DNA from: Vicugna pacos | Lineage: Eukaryota > Chordata > Mammalia > Artiodactyla > Camelidae | Assembly: GCF_048564905.1 (NCBI RefSeq) | Contig: NW_027328721.1 | Location: forward strand, 37,034,870-37,098,869 | DNA length: 64,000 nucleotides | Reading direction: 5' to 3' | Shown: positions 14,141 to 25,374 of the stretch, piece by piece | How positions within the stretch are numbered: the first letter of the stretch is position 1 | Layout of the letters: each line of letters opens with the position of its first letter | The notes under the pieces: model-generated | What the model was told of the DNA's origin: nothing | The model's input: only the letters and a program-made list of their open reading frames with translations | The model's database searches: none | Translations under genes and position numbers: made by a program

Positions 14141-15939
14141 TTCTAACGGGATGCCTGAGTTCGTCTCCCCTCAGTGTTTCCCTAATGTCTCTGTGCCAGG
14201 GAATGCTAGGGGGGGTTTGCAGGAAATCCCAGTGACAGAGGCTGCCTCCCCAAGGTCAGGGAATGTATTTCTCGGACTTCCCCGAACAGGGAACACCTGT
14301 GACTGAAGAGAGCTGCGTGGAGTTGTCTCTCGAGCTCCCCCACGCACTGACCATGGTTCCGGAATACTGAGCGTGGGGAGGTTCCACCAACGGTCGGCAG
14401 CGCGTGGGGTCTAACGGGATGCCTGAGCTCGTCTCCCCTGAGGGTTTTCCTAATGTCTCTGTGCAAGGGAATGCTAGGGTGGTATGCAGGAAATCCCAGT
14501 GACAGAGGCTGGCCCCCCAAGGTCACGGAAGGTATTTCTCAGACTTCCTCGAACAGGGAACACGTGTGACTGAAGAGAGCTGCGTGGAGTTGTCTCTCGA
14601 GCTCCCCCAAACACTGACAATGGTTCCGGAATCTTTAGCGTGGGGAGGTTCCACCAACGGTCGGCAGCGCGTGGGTTCTAACGGGATGCCTGAGCTCGTC
14701 TCCCCTGAGTGTTTTCCAAATATCTCTGTGTCAGGGAATGCTAGGAGGGGTTTGCAGGAAATCCCAGTGACTGAGGTTGCCTCCCCACAGTCAGGGAAGG
14801 TATTTCTCGGACTTCCCGGAACAGGGAACACATGTGACTGAAGAGAGCTGCGTGGACTTGCCTCTCGAGCTCCCCCACGCACTGAAAATGGTTCCGGATT
14901 CCTGAGCGTGTGGAGGTTCCACCAACGGTCGGCAGCGCGTGGGTTCTAACGGGATGCCTGAGCTCGTCTCCCCTGAGGGTTTTCCTAATTTCTCTGTGCA
15001 AGGGAATGCTAGGGGGGTTTGCAGGAAATCCCAGTGACAGAGGCTGCCACCCCAAGGTCAGGGAAGGTATTTCTCGGACTTCCCCGAACAGGGAACACCT
15101 GTGACTGAAGAGAGCTGCATGGAGATTTCTCTCGAGCTCCCCCACGCACTGACAATGGTTCCGGAATCCTGAGCGTGGGGAGGTTCCACCAACGGTCGGT
15201 AGCGCGTGGGTTCTAACGGGATGCCTGAGCTCGAATCCCCTGAGGGTTTTCCTGATGTGTCTGTGACAGGGAATCCAAGGGGGGGTTTGCAGGAAATCCC
15301 AGTGACAGAGGCTGCCTCCCCAAGGTCAGGGAAGGTATTTCTCAGACTTCTCGTAACAGGGAACACCTGTGACTGAAGAGAGCTGCGTGGAGTTGTCTCT
15401 CGAGCTCCCCCACGCACTGAAAATGGTTCCGGAATCCTGAGCGTGGGGAGGTTCCAACAACGGTCGGCAGCGCGTCGGTTCTTACGGGATGCCTGAGCTC
15501 GTCTCCCCTGAGGGTTTTCCTAATGTCTCTGTGCCAGGGAATGCTAGGGGGGGTTTGCAGTAAATCCCAGTGACAGAGGCTGCCTCCCCAAGGTCAGGGA
15601 AGGTATTTTCGGACTTCCCCGAACAGGGAACACCTGTGACTGAAGAGAGCTGCGTGGAGTTGTCTCTCGAGCTCCCCCACGCACTGACAATGATTCCGGA
15701 ATCCTGAGCATTGGGAGGTTCCACCAACGGTCGGCAGCGCGTGGGTTCTAACGGGATGCCTGAGCTCGTCTCCCCTGAGTGTTTTCCAAATGTCTCTGTG
15801 TCAGGGAATGCTAGGGGGGGTTTGCAGGAAATCCCAGTGACAGAGGTTGCCTCCCCAAGGTCAGGGAAGGTATTTCTCGGACTTCCCCGAACAGGGAACA
15901 CATGTGACTGAAGAGAGCTTCGTGGACTTGCCTCTCGAG

Positions 15940-18010
15940 CTCCCCCACGCACTGAAAATGGTTCCGGATTCCTGAGCGTGGGGAGGTTCCACCAACGGTC
16001 GGCAGCGCGTGGGTTCTAACGGGATGCCTGAGCTCGTCTCCCCTGAGGGTTTTCCTAATTTTCTGTGCCAGGGAATGCTGGGGGGGTTTGTAGGAAATCC
16101 CAGTGACAGAGGCTGCCTCCCCAAGGTCAGGGAAGGTATTTCTCGGACTTCCCCGAACAGGGAACACATGTGACTGAAGAGAGCTGCGTGGAGTTGTCTC
16201 TCGAGCTCCCCCACGCACTGACAATGGTTCCGGAATCCTGAGCGTGGGGAGGTTCCACCAACGGTCGGCAGCGCGTGGGTTATAACGGGATGCCTGAGAT
16301 CGTCTCCCCTGAGGGTTTTCCTAATGTCTCTTTGCCAGGGAATGCTATGGGGGGTTTGCAGGAAATCCCAGTGACAGAGGCTGCATCCCCAAGGTCAGGG
16401 AAGTTATTTCTCGGACTTCCCCGAATAGGGAACACCTGTGACTGAAGAGAGCTGCATGGAGTTTTCTCTCGAGCTCCCCCACGCCCTGACAATTGTTCCG
16501 GAATCCTGAGCGTGGGGAGGTTCCACCAACGGTCGGCAGCGCGTGGGTTCTAACGGGATGCCTGAGCTCGTCTCCCCTGAGGGTTTTCCTAATTTCTCTG
16601 TGCCAGGAAATGCTAGGTGGGTGTGCAGGAAATCCCAGTGGCAGAGGCTGCCTCCCCAAGGTCAGGGAAGGTATTTCTCGGACTTCCCCGAACAGGGAAC
16701 ACCTGTGACTGAAGAGAGCTGCGTGGACTTGTCTCTCGAGCTCCCCCACGCACTGACAATTTTTCCGGAATCCTGAGCGTGGGGAGGTTCCACCAACGGT
16801 CGTCAGCGCGTGGGTTCTAACGGGATGCCTGAGCTCGTCTCCCCTGAGGGTTTTCCTAATATCTCTGTGCCAGGGAATGCTAGGGGGGGTTTGCAGGAAA
16901 TCCCAGTGACAGAGGCTGCCTCCCCAAGGTCAGGGAAGGTATTTCTCGGACTTCCCCGAACAGGGAACACATGTGACTGAAGAGAGCTGCGTGGAGTTGT
17001 CTCTCGAGCTCCCCCACGCACTGAAAATGGTTCCGGATTCCTGAGCGTGGGGAGGTTCCACCAACGGTCGGCAGCGCGTGGGTTCTAACGGGATGCCTGA
17101 GCTCGTCTCCCCTGAGGGTTTTCCTAATTTTCTGTGCCAGGGAATGCTGGGGGGGTTTGTAGGAAATCCCAGTGACAGAGGCTGCCTCCCCAAGGTCAGG
17201 GAAGGTATTTCTCGGACTTCCCCGAACAGGGAACACATGTGACTGAAGAGAGCTGCGTGGAGTTGTCTCTCGAGCTCCCCCACGCACTGACAATGGTTCC
17301 GGAATCCTGAGCGTGGGGAGGTTCCACCAACGGTCGGCAGCGCGTGGGTTATAACGGGATGCCTGAGATCGTCTCCCCTGAGGGTTTTCCTAATGTCTCT
17401 TTGCCAGGGAATGCTATGGGGGGTTTGCAGGAAATCCCAGTGACAGAGGCTGCATCCCCAAGGTCAGGGAAGTTATTTCTCGGACTTCCCCGAATAGGGA
17501 ACACCTGTGACTGAAGAGAGCTGCATGGAGTTTTCTCTCGAGCTCCCCCACGCCCTGACAATTGTTCCGGAATCCTGAGCGTGGGGAGGTTCCACCAACG
17601 GTCGGCAGCGCGTGGGTTCTAACGGGATGCCTGAGCTCGTCTCCCCTGAGGGTTTTCCTAATTTCTCTGTGCCAGGAAATGCTAGGTGGGTGTGCAGGAA
17701 ATCCCAGTGGCAGAGGCTGCCTCCCCAAGGTCAGGGAAGGTATTTCTCGGACTTCCCCGAACAGGGAACACCTGTGACTGAAGAGAGCTGCGTGGACTTG
17801 TCTCTCGAGCTCCCCCACGCACTGACAATTTTTCCGGAATCCTGAGCGTGGGGAGGTTCCACCAACGGTCGTCAGCGCGTGGGTTCTAACGGGATGCCTG
17901 AGCTCGTCTCCCCTGAGGGTTTTCCTAATATCTCTGTGCCAGGGAATGCTAGGGGGGGTTTGCAGGAAATCCCAGTGACAGAGGCTGCCTCCCCAAGGTC
18001 AGGGAAGGTA
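15940..18010 (+). repeat. Four-monomer (1,069-bp) tandem duplication, copy 1
   Basis: Sequence from about 15,940 to 17,008 is repeated from 17,009 to about 18,010 with no difference that I can see. Shared private marks include CTAATTTTCTGTGCC followed by GCTGGGGGGG, GTTATAACGGGATGCCTGAGATC, GCTATGGGGGG, and GCTAGGTGGGTGTGCAGG, each found 1,069 bp apart. The left limit is where TTCGTGGACTTGCC is replaced by TGCGTGGAGTTGTC. The right limit is TATTTCTC against TATTACTC. Near-perfect identity makes it one of the youngest events in the window. Confidence 0.9.
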
Positions 18011-20030
18011 TTACTCGGACTTCCCCCAACAGGGAACACCTGTGACTGAACAGAGCTGCGTGGAATTGTCTCTCGAGCTCCCCCACGCACTGACAATGTT
18101 TCCGGAATCCTGAGCGTGGGGAGGCTCCACCAACGGTCGGCAGCGCGTGGGTTTTAACGGAATGCCTGAGCTCGTCTCCCCTGAGGATTTTCCTAATATC
18201 TCTGTGCCAGGGAATGCTAGGGTTGGTTTGCAGGAAATCCCAGTGACAGAGGCTGCCTCCCCAAGTTCAGGGAACGTATTTCTCGGACTTCCCCGAACAG
18301 GGAACACCTGTGAATGAAGAGAGCTGCGTGGAGTTGTCTCTCGAACTCCCCCACGCACTGACAATGGTTCCGGAATCTTGAGCGTGGGGAGGTTCCACCA
18401 ACGGTCGGCAGCGCGTGGGTTCTAACGGGATGCCTTAGCTCGTCTCCCCTGAGGGTTTTCCTAATTTCTCTGTGCCATGGAATGCTAGGGGGGTTTGCAG
18501 GAAATCCCAGTGGCAGAGGCTGCCTCCCCAAGGTCAGGGAAGTTATTTCTCGGACTTCCCCGAACAGGGAACAGCTCTGACTGAAGAGAGCTGCGTGGAG
18601 TTGTCTCTCGAGCTCCCCCACGCACTGACAATGGTTCCGGAATCCTGAGTGTGGGGAGGTTCCACCAACGGTCGGCAGCGCGTGAGGTCTAACGGGATGC
18701 CTGAGCTCGTCTACCCTGAGGGTTTTCCTAATGTCTCTGTGCCAGGGAATGCTAGGGTGTGTTTGCAGGAAATCCCAGTGAAAGGGGCTGCCTCCCCAAG
18801 GTCAGGGAAGGTATTTCTCGGACTTCCCCGGACAGGGAACATCTGTGACTGAAGAGAGCTGCGTGGAGTTGTCTCCCGAGCTCCCCCACGCACTGACATT
18901 GCTTCCGGATTCCTGAGCGTGTGGAGGTTCCACCAAATGTCGGCAGCGCGTGGGTTCTAACGGGATGCCTGAGCTCGTCTCCCCTGAGGGTTTTCCTAAT
19001 GTCTCTGTGCCAGGGAATGCTAGGGGGTTTTGCAGGAAATCCCAGTGACAGAGGCTGCCTCCCCAAGGTCAGGGAAGTTATTTCTCGTACTTCCCCAAAC
19101 AGGGAACACCTGTGATTGAAGAGAGCTGTGTGGAGTTGTCTCTCGAGCTCCCCCACGCACTGACATTGCTTCCGGATTCCTGAGCGTGGGGAGGTTCCAC
19201 CAACGTTCGGCAGCGCGTGGGTTCTAACAGGATGCCTGAGCTCGTCTCCCCTGAGGGTTTTCCTAATGTCTCTGTGCCAAGGAATGCTAGGGTGTGTTTG
19301 CAGGAAATCCCAGTGACAGGGACTGCCTCCCCAAGGTCAGGGAAGGTATTTCTCGGACTTCCCCGGACAGGGAACTCCTGTGACTGAAGAGAGCTGCGTG
19401 GAGTTTTCTCTCGAGCTCCCCCACGCACTGACAATGATTCCGGAATCCTGAGCGTGGGGAGGTTCCACCAACGGTCGGCAGCGCGTGGGGTCTAACGGGA
19501 TGCCTGAGCTCGTCTCCCCTGAGGGTTTTCCTAATGTCTCTGTGAAAGGGAAAGCTAGGGAGGGTTTTCAGGAAATCCCAGTTACAGAGGCTGCCTCCCC
19601 AAGGTCAGGGAAGTTATTTCTCGGACTTCCCCGAACAGGAAACACCTGTGACTGAAGAGAGCTGTGTGGAGTTGTCTCTCGAGCTCCCCCACGCACTGAC
19701 ATTGCTTCCGGATTCCTGAGCGTGGGGAGGTTCCACCAACGTTCGGCAGCGCGTGGGTTCTAACAGGATGCCTGAGCTCGTCTCCCCTGAGGGTTTTCCT
19801 AATGTCTCTGTGCCAGGGAATGCTAGGGGGGGTTTGCAGGAAATCCCAGTGACAGAGGCTGCCTCCCCAAGGTCAGGGAAGGTATTTCTCGGACTTCCCC
19901 GAGCAGGGAACACCTGTGACTGAAGAGAGCTGCGTGGAATTGATTCTCGAGCTCCCCCACGCACTGACAATGGGTTCGGAATCCTGAGCGTGGGGAGGTT
20001 CCACCAACTGTCGGCAGCGCGTGGGTTCTG

Positions 20031-22702
20031 ACGGAATGCCTAAGCTCGTCTCCCCTGAGGGTTTTCCTAATCTCTCTGGGCCAGGGAATGCTAGGGGTGT
20101 TTGCAGGATATCCCAGTGACAGAGGCTGCCTCCCCAAGGTCAGGGAAGATATTTCTCGGACTTCCCCGAACAGGGAACTCCTGTGACTGAAGAGAGCTTC
20201 ATGGAGTTGTCTCTCGAGCTCCGCCATGCACTGACAATGTTTCCGGAATCCTGAGCTTGGGGAGGTTCCAACAACGGTCGGCAGCGCGTGGGTTCTAACG
20301 GAAAGCCTAAGCTCGTCTCCCCTGAGGGTTTTCCTAATGTCTCTGTGCCAGGGAATGCTAGGGGTGTTTGCAGGATATCCCAGTGACAGAGGCTGCCTCC
20401 CCAAGGTCAGGGAATGTATTTCTCGGACTTCCGCGAACAGGGAACACCTGTGACTGAAGAGAGCTGCATGGAGTTTTCTCTGGAGCTCCCCCACGCACTG
20501 ACAATTGTTCCGGAATCCTGAGCGTGGGGAGGTTCCACCAACGGTCGGCAGCGCGTGGGTTCTAACGGAAAGGCTAAGCTCGCCTCCCCTGAGTGTTTTC
20601 CTAATGTCTCTGTGCCAGGGAATGCTAGGGGGGTTGGCAGGATATCCCAGTGTCAGAGGCTGCCTCCCCAAGTTCAGGGAAGTTATTTCTCGGACTTCCC
20701 CGAACAGGGAACACCTCTCACTGAAGAGAGCTGCGTGGAGTTGTCTCTCGTGCTCCCCCACGCACTGACAATGGTTCCGGAACCCTGAGCGTGGGGAGGT
20801 TACACCAACGGTCGTCAGCGCTTGGGTTCTTACGGAATGCCTAAGATCGTCTCCCCTGAGTTTTTTCCTTATGTCTCTGTGCCAGGGAATGCTAGGGGGG
20901 TTTGCAGGATATCCCAGTGACAGAGGCTGACTCCCCAAGGTCACGGAAGCTATTTCTCGGATTTCCCCGTACAGGGAACACTTGTGACTGAAGAGAGCTG
21001 CGTGGAGTTGTCTATCGAGCTCCCCCAAGCACTGAAAATATTTCCGGAATCCTGAGCGTGCTGAGGTTCCACCAACGGTCGGCAGCACGTGGGTTCTAAC
21101 GGAAAGCCTAAGCTCGTCTCCCCTGAGGGTTTTCCTAATGTCTCTGTGCCAGGGAATGCTAGGGGGGTTTGCAGGATATCCCAGTGACAGAGGCTGCCTC
21201 CCCAAGGTCAGGGAAGGTATTTTTCGGACTTCCCCGAACAGGGAACACCTGTGACTGAAGAGAGCTGCGTGGAGTTGTCTCTCGAGCTCCCCCACGCACT
21301 GACAATGTTTCCGGAATCCTGAGCGTGGGGAGGTTCCACCAACGGTCAGCAGCGCGTGGGTTCTAACGGAATACCTAAACTCGTCTCCCCTGAGGGTTTT
21401 CCTATTTTCTCTGTGCCAGGGAATGCCTGGGGGATTTGCAGGATATCCCAGTGACAGAGGCTGCCTCCCCAAGGTCAGGGAAGGTATTTCTCGGTCTTCC
21501 CCGAACAGGGAACACCTGTGACTGAAGAGAGCTGCGTGGAGTTGTCTCTCGAGCTCCCCCACGCACTCACAATGGTTCCGGAATCCTGAGCGTCGGGAGG
21601 TTCCACCAACGGTCGGCAGCGCGTGGGTTCAAACGGAAAGCCTAAGCTCGTCTCCCCTGAGGATTTTCCTAATGTCTCTGTGCCAGGGAATGCTAAGGGG
21701 GTTTGCAGGATATCCCAGTAACAGAGGCTGCCTCCCCAAGGTCAGGGAAGGTACTTCTCGGACTTCCCCGAACAGGGAACACCTGTGACTGAAGAGAGCT
21801 GCGTGGAGTTGTCTCTCGAGCTCCCCCACGCACTGACAATGGTTCCGGAATCCTGAGCGTGGAGAGGTTCCACCAACGGTCGGCAGCGCGTGGGTTCTAA
21901 CGGAAAGCCTAAGCTCGTCTCCCCTGAGGGTTTTCCTAATGTCTCTGTGCCAGGAAATGCTAGGGGGGTTTGCAGGATATCCCAGTGACAGAGGCTGCCT
22001 CCCCAAGGTCAGGGAAGGTACTTCTCGGACTTCCCCGAACAGGGAACACCTGTGACTGAAGAGAGCTGCGTGGAGTTGTCTCTCGAGCTCCCCCACGCAC
22101 TGACATTGCTTCCGGATTCCTGAGCGTGTGGAGGTTCCACCAAATGTCGGCAGCGCGTGGGTTCTAACGGGATGCCTGAGCTCGTCTCCCCTGAGTGTTT
22201 TCCTAATGTCTCTGTGCCAGGGAATGCTAGGGGGGGTTTGCAGGAAATCCCAGTGACAGAGGCTGCCTCCCCAAGGTCAGGGAAGTTATTTCTCGGACTT
22301 CCCCAAACAGGGAACACCTGTGATTGTAGAGAGCTGTGTGGAGTTGTCTCTCGAGCTCCCCCACGCACTGACATTGCTTCCGGATTCCTGAGCGTGGGGA
22401 GGTTCCACCAACGTTCGGCAGCGCGTGGGTTCTAACAGGATGCCTGAGCTCGTCTCCCCTGAGGGTTTTCCTAATGTCTCTGTGCCAGGGAATGCTAGGG
22501 GGGGTTTGCAGGAAATCCCAGTGACAGAGGCTGCCTCCCCAAGGTCAGGGAAGGTATTTCTCGGACTTCCCCGAGCAGGGAACACCTGTGACTGAAGAGA
22601 GCTGCGTGGAGTTGATTCTCGAGCTCCCCCACGCACTGACAATGGGTTCGGAATCCTGAGCGTGGGGAGGTTCCACCAACTGTCGGCAGCGCGTGGGTTC
22701 TG
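20031..22702 (+). repeat. 10-monomer higher-order repeat, copy 1
   Basis: This 2,672-bp unit holds eight B monomers followed by two A monomers. In order the marks are ACGGAATGCCTAAGCTC, GGAAAGCCTAAG, GGAAAGGCTAAGCTCGCC, GGAATGCCTAAGATCG, GGAAAGCCTAAG with CACGTG, GGAATACCTAA, two GGAAAGCCTAAG monomers, then the A monomers GGGATGCCTGAG (with CCAAATGTCGGCAG) and ACAGGATGCCTGAG. It is repeated exactly 2,672 bp downstream. About a dozen substitutions separate copies 1 and 2. The monomer just upstream already matches the last monomer of the unit. Confidence 0.92.
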
Positions 22703-25374
22703 ACGGAATGCCTAAGCTCGTCTCCCCTGAGGGTTTTCCTAATCTCTCTGGGCCAGGGAATGCTAGGGGTGTTTGCAGGATATCCCAGTGACAGAGGCTG
22801 CCTCCCCAAGGTCAGGGAAGATATTTCTCGGACTTCCCCGAACAGGTAACTCCTGTGACTGAAGAGAGCTTCATGGAGTTGTCTCTCGAGCTCCGCCATG
22901 CACTGACAATGTTTCCGGAATCCTGAGCTTGGGGAGGTTCCAACAACGGTCGGCAGCGCGTGGGTTCTAACGGAAAGCCTAAGCTCGTCTCCCCTGAGGG
23001 TTTTCCTAATGTCTCTGTGCCAGGGAATGCTAGGGGTGTTTGCAGGATATCCCAGTGACAGAGGCTGCCTCCCCAAGGTCAGGGAAGGTATTTCTCGGAC
23101 TTCCCCGAACAGGGAACACCTGTGACTGAAGAGAGCTGCATGGAGTTTTCTCTGGAGCTCCCCCACGCACTGACAATTGTTCCGGAATCCTGAGCGTGGG
23201 GAGGTTCCACCAACGGTCGGCAGCGCGTGGGTTCTAACGGAAAGGCTAAGCTCGCCTCCCCTGAGTGTTTTCCTAATGTCTCTGTGCCAGGGAATGCTAG
23301 GGGGGTTGGCAGGATATCCCAGTGTCAGAGGCTGCCTCCCCAAGTTCAGGGAAGTTATTTCTCGGACTTCCCCGAACAGGGAACACCTCTCACTGAAGAG
23401 AGCTGCGTGGAGTTGTCTCTCGTGCTCCCCCACGCACTGACAATGGTTCCGGAACCCTGAGCGTGGGGAGGTTCCACCAACGGTCGTCAGCGCTTGGGTT
23501 CTTACGGAATGCCTAAGATCGTCTCCCCTGAGGTTTTTCCTAATGTCTCTGTGCCAGGGAATGCTAGGGGGGTTTGCAGGATATCCCAGTGACAGAGGCT
23601 GACTCCCCAAGGTCACGGAAGCTATTTCTCGGATTTCCCCGTACAGGGAACACTTGTGACTGAAGAGAGCTGCGTGGAGTTGTCTATCGAGCTCCCCCAA
23701 GCACTGAAAATATTTCCGGAATCCTGAGCGTGCTGAGGTTCCACCAACGGTCGGCAGCACGTGGGTTCTAACGGAAAGCCTAAGCTCGTCTCCCCTGAGG
23801 GTTTTCCTAATGTCTCTGTGCCAGGGAATGCTAGGGGGGTTTGCAGGATATCCCAGTGACAGAGGCTGCCTCCCCAAGGTCAGGGAAGGTATTTCTCGGA
23901 CTTCCCCGAACAGGGAACACCTGTGACTGAAGAGAGCTGCGTGGAGTTGTCTCTCGAGCTCCCCCACGCACTGACAATGTTTCCGGAATCCTGAGCGTGG
24001 GGAGGTTCCACCAACGGTCAGCAGCGCGTGGGTTCTAACGGAATACCTAAGCTCGTCTCCCCTGAGGGTTTTCCTATTTTCTCTGTGCCAGGGAATGCCT
24101 GGGGGATTTGCAGGATATCCCAGTGACAGAGGCTGCCTCCCCAAGGTCAGGGAAGGTATTTCTCGGACTTCCCCGAACAGGGAACACCTGTGACTGAAGA
24201 GAGCTGCGTGGAGTTGTCTCTCGAGCTCCCCCACGCACTCACAATGGTTCCGGAATCCTGAGCGTCGGGAGGTTCCACCAACGGTCGGCAGCGCGTGGGT
24301 TCAAACGGAAAGCCTAAGCTCGTCTCCCCTGAGGATTTTCCTAATGTCTCTGTGCCAGGGAATGCTAAGGGGGTTTGCAGGATATCCCAGTAACAGAGGC
24401 TGCCTCCCCAAGGTCAGGGAAGGTACTTCTCGGACTTCCCCGAACAGGGAACACCTGTGACTGAAGAGAGCTGCGTGGAGTTGTCTCTCGAGCTCCCCCA
24501 CGCACTGACAATGGTTCCGGAATCCTGAGCGTGGAGAGGTTCCACCAACGGTCGGCAGCGCGTGGGTTCTAACGGAAAGCATAAGCTCGTCTCCCCTGAG
24601 GGTTTTCCTAATGTCTCTGTGCCAGGAAATGCTAGGGGGGTTTGCAGGATATCCCAGTGACAGAGGCTGCCTCCCCAAGGTCAGGGAAGGTACTTCTCGG
24701 ACTTCCCCGAACAGGGAACACCTGTGACTGAAGAGAGCTGCGTGGAGTTGTCTCCCGAGCTCCCCCACGCACTGACATTGCTTCCGGATTCCTGAGCGTG
24801 TGGAGGTTCCACCAAATGTCGGCAGCGCGTGGGTTCTAACGGGATGCCTGAGCTCGTCTCCCCTGAGTGTTTTCCTAATGTCTCTGTGCCAGGGAATGCT
24901 AGGGGGGGTTTGCAGGAAATCCCAGTGACAGAGGCTGCCTCCCCAAGGTCAGGGAAGTTATTTCTCGGACTTCCCCAAACAGGGAACACCTGTGATTGTA
25001 GAGAGCTGTGTGGAGTTGTCTCTCGAGCTCCCCCACGCACTGACATTGCTTCCGGATTCCTGAGCGTGGGGAGGTTCCACCAACGTTCGGCAGCGCGTGG
25101 GTTCTAACAGGATGCCTGAGCTCGTCTCCCCTGAGGGTTTTCCTAATGTCTCTGTGCCAGGGAATGCTAGGGGGGGTTTGCAGGAAATCCCAGTGACAGA
25201 GGCTGCCTCCCCAAGGTCAGGGAAGGTATTTCTCGGACTTCCCCGAGCAGGGAACACCTGTGACTGAAGAGAGCTGCGTGGAGTTGATTCTCGAGCTCCC
25301 CCACGCACTGACAATGGGTTCGGAATCCTGAGCGTGGGGAGGTTCCACCAACTGTCGGCAGCGCGTGGGTTCTG
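22703..25374 (+). repeat. 10-monomer higher-order repeat, copy 2
   Basis: Same ten monomers in the same order as the preceding unit. Differences I can see include CAGGTAACTCC for CAGGGAACTCC, GGTTCCACC for GGTTACACC, CCTGAGGTTTTTCC for CCTGAGTTTTTTCC, and AAAGCATAAG for AAAGCCTAAG. Low divergence between units, against clear divergence between the ten monomers inside a unit, is the defining pattern of a higher-order repeat. Confidence 0.92.

Larger units (their letters stand above)
1..20030 (+). repeat. Class A domain, left
   Basis: About 75 monomers, nearly all class A, with frequent 267-bp members in which the G run is six. No simple higher-order period spans it. Private variants mark local relationships, for example GGTCGGTAGCGCG with CCTGATGTGTCTGTGACAGG near 7.2, 7.7, 10.1 and 15.2 kb, and a GGGGGGGTAGCAGG form near 9.4 kb. 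The first ~2.3 kb lies before the part that recurs in the right half, and I could not place it against another segment. It shares single variants only, such as GATGCTTGAG at 2.1 kb and 33.66 kb. Confidence 0.85.

Noticed and set aside
19823-21562. Minus-strand 579-codon frame, and its relatives at 22,495-24,234 and 57,793-59,976, as a repeat-protein gene
   Set aside because: These frames follow from the 267-bp period and a stop-free frame in class B. They end where a seven-G monomer supplies TAG, and no gene context or codon bias is visible.
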